This document shows, one piece after another, positions 1-8,354 of a stretch of 19,148 bases of DNA (positions are counted from its first letter, which is position 1; each line of letters opens with the position of its first letter). This DNA comes from Coriobacteriia bacterium. Its GTDB lineage: Bacteria > Actinomycetota > Coriobacteriia > Coriobacteriales > Atopobiaceae. A program made the position numbers and the translations under genes. The notes beneath the pieces are model-generated. The model saw nothing but the letters and a program-made list of their open reading frames with translations. It was not told where the DNA came from and searched no databases. Where the stretch lies: NCBI GenBank assembly GCA_003150175.1, contig QAKZ01000087.1:1-19148 (forward strand), written 5' to 3'.

Positions 1-148
1 TGGCGATGTTCTGCCCGCCGTACTTGCCGATTTGGCCCTGGCGGTTGTACTCGGCGTTGTTGAGCGCCGTCTGCGCGTTGCTGCGCGCGGTATCGTCGAT
101 GACGTTGAGCGACTGGCCGCCGACGACCAGTGTCTTTGCATTTGCCAT
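1..148 (-). CDS. Tail-region protein, 5' end only (cut by window edge)
   Basis: An open frame starts at the ATG at 146-148 and runs off the left edge, giving about 49 codons beginning MANAKTLVVGGQSLNVIDD. A very strong ribosome site (AAGGAGGATAA) sits directly before the ATG, 9 bases after the TAA of the baseplate/fibre gene, which fixes the start. The visible residues after the VIDD segment are rich in Ala, Asn and Gln (DTARSNAQTALNNAEYNRQG) and could enter a coiled coil. I recall similar short openings (a key phrase, then a VID motif) in phage tail-fibre or tail-end proteins, and the position after the BppU-like gene supports a tail-tip or host-binding role. No domain can be assigned from 49 residues, so the function is inferred from context only. 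Confidence 0.7.
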   Translation of the reverse strand, partial: MANAKTLVVGGQSLNVIDDTARSNAQTALNNAEYNRQGQIGKYGGQNIA

Positions 149-157
149 TTATCCTCC

Positions 158-895
158 TTAGGCAAGGGTTACCGTGCTGCCCGAGACCGAGCACGTGCCG
201 CCGAACGACACCGTGTCGCCGGACACCGACGCCTTGGATGCCGGGCAGTAGACGGTCCCGTCCATGTAGATGAACTTCCCCGTCGCGTCGGCGAGCATCG
301 TCGCGAGCTGGCCGTTCTGACGGCGCAGCTCCGCGATATCGGATTCGCCGCCGGCGCCCTGCGCCACCGAGTTCGCGATCTGCAATGCCGCGCTTGCCGC
401 CGCATCGGCCCTCGACGCCGCACCGCTAGCGGCGGATGCCGCATCGAACGCGGATTGACCGAGCCGAGATAGCTCAGTGCTCCACTTCCTATAGAGCTCG
501 TCGAGCTCCTGGTCGTAGCTGACGGCAGGCCCTGTTGTCCCGTCCACATTTCCCAGGATGACGAGCGCGAAGTCCTCGGTCGTCTCGGAGGCCCCGTTGG
601 CGCTGTAGAACTCGAAGTATGCCAGCCTGCACCTGCCGGTGCCGTTGACGGCCTCCGGCGCCAGCGTGGCGCTCACCGATACCGTGCCGACGGTGGCGGC
701 GCAGCGAGCCCACGTGCCGTCGGCATGGAGCACGCACAGGCGCGCTGACTGGTAGGTCGGCGTGTAGGCGGCGCCGTCCGTGGTGAGTGTCGCGGTCACC
801 CGCTGGGTCTGGGTCTCGCCCCGGCGCACGGTGACGCGCTGCGGGACGGTGCCCGGGCGCTTGCGCATGTCGAGTGATATGGCGTGGTCGATCAT
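158..895 (-). CDS. BppU-like baseplate upper / receptor-binding scaffold protein
   Basis: This 245-residue protein starts MIDHAISLDMRKRPGTVPQR. Residues 1-120 look like the N-terminal BppU domain of lactococcal-type baseplates: a predicted beta sandwich with an RGETQTQRVTATLTTDG stretch, a V-x-A-T-L turn and a closing DFALVILGNVDG strand. Residues about 128-205 are helical, with an Ala/Ser-rich segment (146-178) typical of trimeric coiled coils. The last 40 residues are Gly/Ser/Thr/Val-rich beta strands, perhaps a small C-terminal knob. In known phages BppU ties receptor-binding proteins to the tail tip. The ATG (893-895) overlaps the upstream gene's TGA in an ATGA junction, indicating coupled translation. 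The gene ends with TAA at 158-160. The BppU assignment is by recalled pattern, not by search. Confidence 0.72.
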   Translation of the reverse strand: MIDHAISLDMRKRPGTVPQRVTVRRGETQTQRVTATLTTDGAAYTPTYQSARLCVLHADGTWARCAATVGTVSVSATLAPEAVNGTGRCRLAYFEFYSANGASETTEDFALVILGNVDGTTGPAVSYDQELDELYRKWSTELSRLGQSAFDAASAASGAASRADAAASAALQIANSVAQGAGGESDIAELRRQNGQLATMLADATGKFIYMDGTVYCPASKASVSGDTVSFGGTCSVSGSTVTLA

Positions 896-1302
896 TCCGT
901 GGCCTCCAGCGCCTTGAGGGCTGCGAGCGCGGTCCTGAAGGCCTCGACCGGGTCGACGTCCTCGGCCCCCTCCCCCGTCTCGTCGGCCGTGGCCGGCTGC
1001 GGGTCGACGATGGCAGAGAGCGCGTCGAAGCACGCCACGGTTGCCGCCGTGCGCTTGTCGACGTAGGGCGGGAGCACCACCGTGACGCCGTTGATTGCCG
1101 GGCTCGGTTCCTTGACGTCCTTCGCGTCGACGACCTCGCGCCTTCCGTCCTCGTGCTCGGCTATGACGATCATGCCGCCCTCCTGCGCCTTTGCGAGCAG
1201 GTCGGTGTCGTAGTCCGAGACGTACCCCTCGCAGTTGCCGATCGGGTCGTGCAGCAGGTAGGTGACGATGCGGTTTGTCGCCTTCTCCATCTCATCGGTC
1301 AT
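892..1302 (-). CDS. Small tail-region protein of unknown function
   Basis: This 136-residue acidic protein starts MTDEMEKATNRIVTYLLHDP. An AGGAGG site lies 6 bases before the ATG and 10 bases after the stop of the tail hub gene. Residues 1-55 look like a compact alpha/beta domain (IVTYLLHDPIGNCEGYVSDY, then EGGMIVIAEHEDGRREVVDA). A beta segment follows (VTVVLPPYVDKRTAATVACF), then an acidic linker and a helix ending FRTALAALKALEATE. There are no membrane segments or zinc pairs. I do not recognise a family. Its place between the tail hub and the BppU-like gene suggests a baseplate accessory or assembly role. The TGA overlaps the next ATG (ATGA). Confidence 0.75.
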   Translation of the reverse strand: MTDEMEKATNRIVTYLLHDPIGNCEGYVSDYDTDLLAKAQEGGMIVIAEHEDGRREVVDAKDVKEPSPAINGVTVVLPPYVDKRTAATVACFDALSAIVDPQPATADETGEGAEDVDPVEAFRTALAALKALEATE

Positions 1303-1311
1303 ATCTTCCTC

Positions 1312-4300
1312 CTATCCCATGTTGCGTATGCAAATTCCGTTGATGAACTCGGTCTCCATTGTTCTGAGGCTTGCGGTATCCCATCCGTCACCCGGTGGGT
1401 AGGTGAAGCCGACCGGGTAGTACGTGCCGGTCGAGCCGTGGAATGTGGTCACCGACGTGTCGCTCGTGGCCCTGACGGAGATTTTCGGGGCGCTGATGCG
1501 AACCGAGCCGTCCGCCTGGAGCTGGAGGCCGTATCTCGTCGTTCCGTCGGACTTGTCGTACATGGACGACGAGAAGTCGATGTAGCCGACCCGCGAGGTG
1601 GACGAGGCCCCGCCTTTCGTGCGGTACCCCTCCATCTGACCGACGCTGTTCAGCTTCGTGTAGTACGAGCTCCCACCGCACGAGAAGGTGCCGCTCGCCG
1701 TGATGTTCTTCGCGGTCATGTAGTTGGTGTTCAGCACGCCCTCCTTGAGGTTCCACGAGCTGCGGCCCTTGGCGTCCGCGATGGTGCCGGTGGCCATGTA
1801 CGAGGCGTTGATGTACACCCTGTCGTTCTGCATGTAGATGCCCTGCTCGGTGCCGCCTTTCGTCAGGCGGTCGAAGAGGGCCTTCTGGTCCATCTGCTCG
1901 TCGTAGGCGCTCAGGATGCCGTCGGCGTAGTCCGACGCGTTCTTCTGCTCGATGGCATGGCGCGCCCCGGTCGCGGCATCGGCGTAGTCCTTCACGGCGG
2001 TCGAGTAGGCGCCGTAGGCCGCGTCGTACTCGTACATGGCGTCCTTGAGCTCCTCGGCGGTCTTGCACCGGAGCACCTTGTCGACCTTGTCGGTGTAGGC
2101 GCCGTACGTTCCGCCCTCGTCGGTCGTGCCGAAGGCCTTGGAGTAGCGCGGGGCGAGCACCGCCGCGACGAACTGCGTGCTCAGCGCCCTGTTGGACTTC
2201 AGCGCGTTGAATTGGCTCGTCGCCTCCTCGCGCTCCTTGTCCACGTCCTGCTTGGCCTTCTTGACCGCGGCCTTCTCCGCTTCGGTCACCACTCCGTCCT
2301 TCGCGAGGTCCTGCACCGTCGTGTCGAGGCCGTTGAGCGAGCCCGTGAGGTCGTGCGCGCTCTGGTAGGCCTTGTTGTACGCGGCCTCCAGCACCGGTGC
2401 CGTGTGGGTGACGCTACCGTCGCCGTAGGTGACGCGCTCCATCGACCAGATAAAGTATCCGTTCGCCCATTGCGGTATGTCTTCCGACCATCCCAGCTCG
2501 AGGTTCTGCATGTTAATCGGCGGCACGCTATCCGATTGGTTCTTGGCGTAGAGCTTTACGCGCGCCGCGATGGCGCTGCCGGCCATCTGGTTGCTGCCGT
2601 TGATGGCCTTGGCGAGGCACGGCGCGGTGTACGTGGTCGAGCCGTCCGTCCACGTGATCTTGCTGCGCGTCCAGATGTACTTGCCCTTCTCCCACGCGGG
2701 CTGCGCCTCCGACCAGCTGCCGCCGGACTGCGCGGTGGAGTTCGTGGACAGGTAGTACTGCTCGACGATGCCGCGCACGCCGGTGCCGGTCGAGCCCTTG
2801 TCGCCCTTCGCGCCGTCGGTGCCGTCCCTGCCGCTGATGCACACGGGCTCGCTGTACTCGATGTCGCCCGACTGCATCGTCGTCTTGGTGCGCGTCCAGA
2901 TGTATTTGCCCGACACCCATTGCGGAGCGGTGGTCAGCCACCCGCCCTGCGGCTCGGTGACGCGCGATGCGCCCTGGGCGTACTCGACGTCCACCGACGC
3001 TATCACGGCATCGGCGACGGCGATGTCCTTGCCGTCGAGCTTGGCGCCGGGGCCTAGATGGACCTCGCTGGCATCGAGGTTCCAGTAGTTCTTTCCGAAT
3101 CTGTCCTTGATGGTGCCGGCCTTGATCAGGCTGGCGCTTAGCGTACCGACCGTGATGAGGTCGGCGGTGAAGCCCGCGCCGGTGCCGAAGGTGCGCCAGT
3201 CCCACGAGCCGTCGGCCTTGCAGCCGGAGGCGATGCGGAAGCCCTGCGAGCACAGCTGCATGGCGCTGCCCTTGCCCGTGGTCGAGCGGCCGTTCGCGTC
3301 CATCGGGACGGATGCGTAGATTGTCCCCTGCTCGAAGCTGGTGAAGGTATAGCTGTTGCCGGACATGTTGAACTGGGCGTTCATCGAGTCCACGACCTGC
3401 TGGAGGTACGACGGCGGCGTGGATGCCGCCACGTCCCAGCTGGACGAGCGCTTCGACAGGCTGGACACTTTCTGCTGCTGCGCCAGCAACATGTCCGTGA
3501 TTGTCTCGGTCACGTTCCCGAGCGTCACGCGCATGGAGCCGCCCAACTCGTCGGTGACAAGCTTGGTCACGCGACCCTCGCAGCGCAGCGCCGGGCTGAA
3601 GCACGTGTCGACGATCTGGACGTCGTCGCCCACGGCGACGCCCTCCCACTCGCGCCCGAACTGCACGAGGTCGACGACGTCGGCCTCGTAAGTCATGCCG
3701 GGTTCCTTGCGGGAGTCGTGGTACGCGCGGGTCTCGGCGAGCAGCGTCGCCGCGTCCTCGCAATTTGGATTTTCATATTGCCCGAACACGTGGGCGCGCC
3801 CGCCCTTGCCGTCAGGTCGCCCATACAGCTTGAGCGCGGTCGCGTCCTCCACGTAGTTCTTGCCGTTGTTGATGTCGCCGAAGGTCAGCTTGCGGCCGTA
3901 TCCGCCGGTATCCGTCTCGATTCCCTTGCCGTAGCCGTAGCAGGCCGTTATCGCCCCGTAATGCTCGGTGCGAGAGACGGATGCCAGGTCCTTGGTGTAG
4001 GTGAACCGGCGGTGGCCGCCCTTCGTCCCGCGATGAGAGCGGATGCCGGCCTTGCGGGACGAGACCTTGCCGCCGGATACGGTGATTTCAGTCTCAAGCT
4101 CGCCGCCGCATTTCAAGATTGACTGGAGCGCCTCGCGCGACGAGGTGTGGTAGAAGGTCAAGCCCTTGTCGACGGTACCGGTCTGATCGACAGTCCCGGC
4201 GGTCCAGCGGGTCGGCTCCAGGCAGACGTTCAGCGCCTGGAGGAAGCCGTAGCCGTAAGGCCTCTTGTCCTCGATATAGTCGCCGTACGTCTCGCAGATT

Positions 4301-4554
4301 GAGTTGATCGCCGTGTCCGTGTAGACCGTATCGCCTCCGGCGTGGAGGCCCTTGGGGTCTTGGCAGACGTGCTCGTGGACCTTGCCGAGGCGGTCGGCCC
4401 ACACGAGGCGGTAGCCCTGCTTGAGCGCGAAGGTCGTGACGATGTCCACGCTGTCCTCGCCGTTGAGCTCGTCGGTATGGGTGAGGGCGAACAGCTCATC
4501 GGGGCCGATTGTCGCGACGTAGACGTCCTGCCACGTGTACACGTCAATACGCAC
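1312..4554 (-). CDS. Large tail hub / tail-associated adhesin protein
   Basis: This 1080-residue protein opens MRIDVYTWQDVYVATIGPDE from a GTG that directly abuts the previous TAG (TAG|GTG), with GGAGGAGAGG upstream. Residues 1-355 resemble the gp27/Tal-type tail hub that follows Dit in siphoviruses. Residues 356-520 hold a linker and an IKDRFGKNYWNLDASEV module. Three copies of a W-x(n)-P-x-W-x(2)-G-(K/Y)-(Y/F)-I-W repeat follow (about 538-571, 611-648, 686-724). A short collagen-like Gly-X-Y run (575-592) lies between the first two copies. Residues 735-900 are helical and charged. A second WNL module (919-957) and a beta-rich end follow. The likely role is tail-tip hub plus cell-surface recognition. 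No clear peptidase or lysozyme catalytic motif is visible, so enzymatic activity is not claimed. It ends with TAG. Confidence 0.88.
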   Translation of the reverse strand: MRIDVYTWQDVYVATIGPDELFALTHTDELNGEDSVDIVTTFALKQGYRLVWADRLGKVHEHVCQDPKGLHAGGDTVYTDTAINSICETYGDYIEDKRPYGYGFLQALNVCLEPTRWTAGTVDQTGTVDKGLTFYHTSSREALQSILKCGGELETEITVSGGKVSSRKAGIRSHRGTKGGHRRFTYTKDLASVSRTEHYGAITACYGYGKGIETDTGGYGRKLTFGDINNGKNYVEDATALKLYGRPDGKGGRAHVFGQYENPNCEDAATLLAETRAYHDSRKEPGMTYEADVVDLVQFGREWEGVAVGDDVQIVDTCFSPALRCEGRVTKLVTDELGGSMRVTLGNVTETITDMLLAQQQKVSSLSKRSSSWDVAASTPPSYLQQVVDSMNAQFNMSGNSYTFTSFEQGTIYASVPMDANGRSTTGKGSAMQLCSQGFRIASGCKADGSWDWRTFGTGAGFTADLITVGTLSASLIKAGTIKDRFGKNYWNLDASEVHLGPGAKLDGKDIAVADAVIASVDVEYAQGASRVTEPQGGWLTTAPQWVSGKYIWTRTKTTMQSGDIEYSEPVCISGRDGTDGAKGDKGSTGTGVRGIVEQYYLSTNSTAQSGGSWSEAQPAWEKGKYIWTRSKITWTDGSTTYTAPCLAKAINGSNQMAGSAIAARVKLYAKNQSDSVPPINMQNLELGWSEDIPQWANGYFIWSMERVTYGDGSVTHTAPVLEAAYNKAYQSAHDLTGSLNGLDTTVQDLAKDGVVTEAEKAAVKKAKQDVDKEREEATSQFNALKSNRALSTQFVAAVLAPRYSKAFGTTDEGGTYGAYTDKVDKVLRCKTAEELKDAMYEYDAAYGAYSTAVKDYADAATGARHAIEQKNASDYADGILSAYDEQMDQKALFDRLTKGGTEQGIYMQNDRVYINASYMATGTIADAKGRSSWNLKEGVLNTNYMTAKNITASGTFSCGGSSYYTKLNSVGQMEGYRTKGGASSTSRVGYIDFSSSMYDKSDGTTRYGLQLQADGSVRISAPKISVRATSDTSVTTFHGSTGTYYPVGFTYPPGDGWDTASLRTMETEFINGICIRNMG

Positions 4555-5253
4555 CTAGAGCCACCTCTCCTCCCATTCGAGCGTCGCGGTGCCGCCGCTC
4601 GTCTTGATCTGCTGCACGCCGTCGAGCGAGAAGAAGTCGCTCGCGACGGTCACGGGCCGGTCCGCGCCGTTGACGGTGCAGCGCTCGGCGCGCATGTCCA
4701 GCACTACGGTCTGCGCCCCCGTGAACGACGCCTCGACGCGGACGAACCGCCCGGTCGAGACGTTGGTGATTGTCCAGCTCGAGCCTGCCGGGGGCTTGCA
4801 CGTGACCGTAGGGGAGGCCCTGTAGTTGCCCCCGGCGGCGACGGCGCGCTGGGATGCCGTCACCTGCTCGAAGCGCCGCTGCCCGTAGGCGGCGGGGTCT
4901 GCACAGTAGAACCCGAGCGTGAGATTCGGCATGTGCGCGTTGCGCCCCTGCTCCGCCCCTCCCATGTAGCGAGCGAGCATGTAGCGCTCCGGGGCGTCGT
5001 CGAGCACGAGGGCCTTCTCGCCGCCGGACAGCGCCGAGGCGAGCACGGCCCTTGCCTCGGCGACCTCGTCGAGGGAGCCGCCGACGATGTTGCAGTCGAC
5101 CGCTATCTCGACGGGCTCGAGGCCCGTGGCGCGGATATGCGAGCCGTCCATGCCGGGGACCTCGGTCTCATCGAGCCGCACCTTGGGGACAATCGGTCTC
5201 GTGACCTTGGTCACCAACAGGTACGGAGTGAGGTCGATTCCGCCGAATATCAT
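4555..5253 (-). CDS. Distal tail protein (Dit-like)
   Basis: This 232-residue protein starts MIFGGIDLTPYLLVTKVTRP. The start is set by the ATG at 5251-5253, which overlaps the tape-measure TGA by four bases (ATGA). The frame stays open far upstream, but that part is a shadow of the tape measure. The opening (short hydrophobic strand, then G-x-D-L-T-x-Y, then a strand with V-P-G-x-D-G-S) is typical of Dit / siphovirus tail component family proteins. These form the ring linking the tail tube to the tip. Residues about 45-130 carry the EIAVDCNI strand, a helix (EVAEARAVLASAL) and the LGFYCADP strand. The second half (140-232) resembles the beta-sandwich galectin-like domain of Dit, ending LEWEERWL. 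It sits exactly between tape measure and tail hub, as in most siphoviruses. Confidence 0.87.
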   Translation of the reverse strand: MIFGGIDLTPYLLVTKVTRPIVPKVRLDETEVPGMDGSHIRATGLEPVEIAVDCNIVGGSLDEVAEARAVLASALSGGEKALVLDDAPERYMLARYMGGAEQGRNAHMPNLTLGFYCADPAAYGQRRFEQVTASQRAVAAGGNYRASPTVTCKPPAGSSWTITNVSTGRFVRVEASFTGAQTVVLDMRAERCTVNGADRPVTVASDFFSLDGVQQIKTSGGTATLEWEERWL

Positions 5254-7721
5254 GCGAACCCCCTTGCGGCGAGCGTGTGCCTGCCGCGCATCGCGATGGC
5301 GGAGGAGACGCGCTCCGAGTCGATGTACAGGTTTCCGTCCTTGTCCCGGATCTGCTCGAGGACGGACAGGATGCCGGCGAGGGCGTCGCCGGAATCCTCC
5401 TCGGGACGCGCCGGGGTGTAGACAGCGGACGGCGCGACGGTCAGGCCCGTCGAGAGCATCCCCTGCGCGGTGTCCATGGCGCCGCTGATGGCGGAGACCA
5501 CGGTGCCGGTGCCGGAGCCGATGCCCTGCGCCCAGCCCTGCATGAGGGCCTTGCCCGAGAAGGTCGTGTAGCCGTGCCCGGAGAAGGGGCCGACCTTTGC
5601 CGGCGAGAACGGGAAGAAGGAGCGGATTTTGGAGACTGCGCCGGAGACCGCCGAGGTCACCGAGCCGATAGCGGACATGATGCCGTCCTTCAGGCCGTTG
5701 AGAATCGACTTGCCGGAGTTGAAGAGCCAGTTTCTCGCACCCGAGAAGAACCCGGTGATCTTGCCCTTGATGCTCGTGACGGTCCTGTAGACGGAGTTGA
5801 TTCCGTTGGACGCCGCGCTCTTGATGCCCTCCCAGATGGACGAGCAGGCGCTCTTGATGCTCCCCCACATGCTCGACCACGTGGAGCTGATGCTGTTGAG
5901 CACGGAGCTGATCACGCCGCTGACCTGATTTATCGCCGAGTTGACGGCAAACTTGATGCGTCCCCAGACCACCTCGGCGAAGTCGCGGACGGTGTCCCAC
6001 ACGCTTGACCAAATCGAGCTGATTCCATCGAGCGTGGACGTTATCACGGACTCGACGACCCCGATGGCCGCTCGCACGGCGAACTCTATCTGAGACCAGA
6101 CGAGCTCGGCTACCGACTTGATGGTGTTCCAGACCGTATCCCAGTCTCCGCTTATCGCGGCGGTGACCGTGGAGATGACTGTCTGCACCACGGCCATCGC
6201 GACCTGGACGGCAGTGGAGATTGCATCCATCACGCCGGTCAGGACAGCGGAGATCACCGGCCAGACTGCGTTCCAGACGGCGGAGATGATGCCCATCGCC
6301 ACCTGAATCGCGCCCTGGATGAGCGGCATCGCAGCCAGCACCGCCGACAGCACGGACTGCACGGCGGGCATGGCGATGGCGACGAGCTGCGAGACGGTCG
6401 TCATCACGTCAGCGATGACGGTGACCAGGAAGCCGATGACCGGCGACAGCGCCTGCACGATGCCGAGCACCACCTGTATGCCGGTTGAGAGCACCGGCAG
6501 CACGGCCTGCGCGATGTTGAGCAGCGCCGTGCCGATTGGCGCGATGAGCGGCGCGATGAATCCGATTGCCGCCTTGATGCCGTTACCGACGGACGTGGCC
6601 ACGCCAAGGATGGCCTGAAGCGCCGAGCAGATCTGCGAGGAGTCCACCTTCGGCAGCTTGATCCCGATGCCGGCGAGCGCCCCGACGGCGATGTTCCGCG
6701 CCGTGGCGAGCGCCTCGGACACGATGGGTGTGAGCACCGACGCGATGCCGGAGAGCGCCGCGGGGAGCGCATTGATGATGCCCTGCCCGATCTGGGCGAC
6801 GCGCGGCGCGATGTTCTTGGCGACCGCGCCGACGGACGTGAGCAGCTGCTCGGTGAGCTGCGAGAAGTCCACGTCGTCTCGGCCAAGGCCGGTGAGGAAG
6901 TTCTCCCATGATGCCTTGGCCATGCCGATGGAGCCGGAGATGGTCGTCGCGGCCTCCTTGGAGGTCGTGCCGGTGATGCCCATCTCGGACTGCACGGTGT
7001 GGATGGCCTCGACCACGTCGGCGTAGCTGTCGATGGTGAGGTCGGCGGTCTTGCCCTGCGCCGCGCGCAGCTTGTTGGCGTCCGCGATGAGTCGCTCCAT
7101 CTCGGACTTCGTGCCGCCGTAGCCCAGCTTCAGGTTGTCCAGCATCGTGTAGTTTTGCTTGGCAAAACCTTGGTAGGCGTTCTGGACGTCGGCCATGTCC
7201 GAGCCCATCTTGTTGACGTTGTCCGCCATGTCGCCCATCGCTGTGTTGGCGGACTCGGCGGCCTTCGCCACGTCGCCGCCGCACGAGCTCACGAGCGATG
7301 CGGCGAAGCTGGTCGCCTGGGTCATGTATTGGTTTGCGCTCATGCCGCACGTCTTGTACGCATCCGCGGCGTATCCCTGCAGTTTGCCGGACGCGGAGCC
7401 GAAGAGCGTATCGACGCCGCCGACCAGCTGCTCGTAGTCGGCGTATGCGGATACCGCAGCGCCGCCGATTGCGGTCACCGCCGTGGTGAGCGCGCCCATG
7501 CCAGCCGCGGCGACGGTGCCCACGCCCCTTGCGACGGTGCCGAGCCCGTTCAGCAGCCCGCCCGAGCGCTTGACCCCGCCGTCCACGCCGGAGGTCATCG
7601 AGTCGCCGAATGACTTTCCGGCCTTGGAGCCCGTGTCGCCGAACTCCGAGCAGATGCTGCCGGCGAAGCCCTTCATGGACGGCATGAGCGTGATGCATGC
7701 CGAGCCTACGCTAGTCGCCAT
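5250..7721 (-). CDS. Tail tape measure protein
   Basis: This 823-residue protein starts MATSVGSACITLMPSMKGFA. It has the features of siphovirus tape measures: a Gly/Ala-rich hydrophobic N-terminal segment (about 55-95), a phage-tail TMP domain (about 95-290, including YADYEQLVGGVDTLFGS and MGDMADNVNKMGSDMADVQN), long hydrophobic stretches (about 330-500), then Trp-containing repeats (SSIWSSVWDTV, SSTWSSMWGSI). Near the end, FSPAKVGPFSGHGYTTFSGK is a motif common in tape measures. By the usual relation of about 0.15 nm per residue, the tail would be near 120 nm; this is inference. The start has an AGGAGG site and overlaps the end of the frameshifted chaperone gene by 11 bases. The stop overlaps the Dit ATG. 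Confidence 0.95.
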   Translation of the reverse strand: MATSVGSACITLMPSMKGFAGSICSEFGDTGSKAGKSFGDSMTSGVDGGVKRSGGLLNGLGTVARGVGTVAAAGMGALTTAVTAIGGAAVSAYADYEQLVGGVDTLFGSASGKLQGYAADAYKTCGMSANQYMTQATSFAASLVSSCGGDVAKAAESANTAMGDMADNVNKMGSDMADVQNAYQGFAKQNYTMLDNLKLGYGGTKSEMERLIADANKLRAAQGKTADLTIDSYADVVEAIHTVQSEMGITGTTSKEAATTISGSIGMAKASWENFLTGLGRDDVDFSQLTEQLLTSVGAVAKNIAPRVAQIGQGIINALPAALSGIASVLTPIVSEALATARNIAVGALAGIGIKLPKVDSSQICSALQAILGVATSVGNGIKAAIGFIAPLIAPIGTALLNIAQAVLPVLSTGIQVVLGIVQALSPVIGFLVTVIADVMTTVSQLVAIAMPAVQSVLSAVLAAMPLIQGAIQVAMGIISAVWNAVWPVISAVLTGVMDAISTAVQVAMAVVQTVISTVTAAISGDWDTVWNTIKSVAELVWSQIEFAVRAAIGVVESVITSTLDGISSIWSSVWDTVRDFAEVVWGRIKFAVNSAINQVSGVISSVLNSISSTWSSMWGSIKSACSSIWEGIKSAASNGINSVYRTVTSIKGKITGFFSGARNWLFNSGKSILNGLKDGIMSAIGSVTSAVSGAVSKIRSFFPFSPAKVGPFSGHGYTTFSGKALMQGWAQGIGSGTGTVVSAISGAMDTAQGMLSTGLTVAPSAVYTPARPEEDSGDALAGILSVLEQIRDKDGNLYIDSERVSSAIAMRGRHTLAARGFA

Positions 7722-8354
7722 CCCGTCCTCCTAATCCTAGAATCTCGTCGATTTCCGCCCTGTTCGCGAGGGCGTTGCGCTGGTGCCTCTTGAGCTCCGC
7801 GAGCTGCCCGGGCGTCTTGAGCGGCTGCGGCTCCTGCGGCGGCCGGTGCTTCTTGTCGCTCAGTCCCCAAGCGAGGCTCCTGAGCTGGTGCTCGATGCGC
7901 CAGAGCATGTACGTCTCCTCGCTCCATTTGAGCTCCGGGTACATGCGGCGCGCGCACCTCGACTCCTTCGGCAGCTGCTCCCACAGGAGGGCGGCGCGCC
8001 GGAGGTCGTCCGGTCCGCCCTCGAGCGGGAGGTCGATGCCGTAGTACTGGCGGAAGTCCGCTACGACTTCTGCGCGGTGCCCTTCGAGCTCGAGGACGAA
8101 TCCTGGGAGTTTTTTGCCTTCGCCGCCTCGAATGCGGCCTGCATGAGCACGCCGGTGAACTCGACGGAGCCGCCCAGGCGCTCCATGTACTCCTCGTCAT
8201 GTCCGGCAAACACGCGCTCGAATGCATCGAACATGCCGGCGGGCTCGGTCTCGCTCTTGGCGAACTGCTTGTTGGTCTTGTAGGAGGTGAGCTCGTCGTA
8301 GTCAGCGGTGAACTCCCCCTCGATGCCCGGGATGGTGAATGTGAGCTCGGTCAT
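7711..8354 (-). CDS. Tail assembly chaperone long form, made by -1 frameshift (gpGT-like)
   Basis: A frame open to 7711 continues the tail chaperone gene after a -1 slip at A AAA AAC (8109-8115). Reading 82 codons in the first frame and continuing at CTC (8109) gives about 214 residues with no stop before TAG at 7711-7713. The new part reads LPGFVLELEGHRAEVVADFR and then QYYGIDLPLEGGPDDLRRAA, with later MYPELKWSEETYMLWRIEHQ. The F-R-Q-Y-Y-G-I-D-L motif matches what I recall of Gp15-type chaperones. An internal ATG at 7944 exists, but nothing like a ribosome site precedes it, and the codons before it already encode the family motif. In lambda the matching gpGT protein coats the tape measure during tail assembly. 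Confidence 0.85.
8061..8354 (-). CDS. Tail assembly chaperone short form (gpG-like)
   Basis: This 97-residue acidic protein starts MTELTFTIPGIEGEFTADYD. Its ATG overlaps the TAA of the major tail protein (TAATG). It lies between the major tail protein and the tape measure, where siphoviruses carry the gpG-type chaperone, and holds mixed strands and helices (YDELTSYKTNKQFAKSET, FDAFERVFAGHDEEYMERLG). The last 16 residues, NSQDSSSSSKGTAQKS, are low-complexity and lie after the slippery site. This is expected when the zero-frame end matters little and a share of ribosomes move to the -1 frame. The product acts in the cytoplasm during tail assembly and is not part of the virion in the known cases. 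Confidence 0.87.
   Translation of the reverse strand: MTELTFTIPGIEGEFTADYDELTSYKTNKQFAKSETEPAGMFDAFERVFAGHDEEYMERLGGSVEFTGVLMQAAFEAAKAKNSQDSSSSSKGTAQKS
8109..8115 (-). promoter_or_regulatory. Programmed -1 ribosomal frameshift slippery site (A AAA AAC)
   Basis: On the minus strand the heptamer A AAA AAC is read in frame as GCA AAA AAC. It fits the X XXY YYZ rule exactly, so both tRNAs can re-pair after a -1 slip. The new frame is open for 132 codons and encodes the Gp15-like part of the tail chaperone. It is the longest A run in the tail module. I did not identify a clear downstream pseudoknot or an upstream stimulatory Shine-Dalgarno element. Confidence 0.83.

Noticed and set aside
874..3057. 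727-codon open frame on the plus strand opposite the tail hub gene
   Set aside because: It is the mirror of the tail hub and neighbouring genes in GC-rich DNA. Its composition (Arg, Val, Leu, Gly rich with no domain) and lack of a ribosome site mark it as a shadow.
4342..5421. 359-codon plus-strand open frame opposite Dit
   Set aside because: It is an antisense shadow. Dit and tape measure have clear family patterns and coupled starts on the minus strand.
5254..6012. Upstream extension of the Dit frame, giving a 485-residue product
   Set aside because: The extension is a shadow of the tape measure. The ATG at 5253 with ATGA coupling gives the normal Dit length.
7711..7944. Separate 77-codon gene starting at the internal ATG
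   Set aside because: No ribosome site precedes that ATG, and the 55 codons upstream in the same frame already encode the chaperone motif reached by frameshift.
7706..8227. 173-codon minus-strand frame overlapping the chaperone genes
   Set aside because: It is Arg/Pro/Ala-rich, lacks a ribosome site and is the third frame of a region already explained by the frameshifted chaperones.
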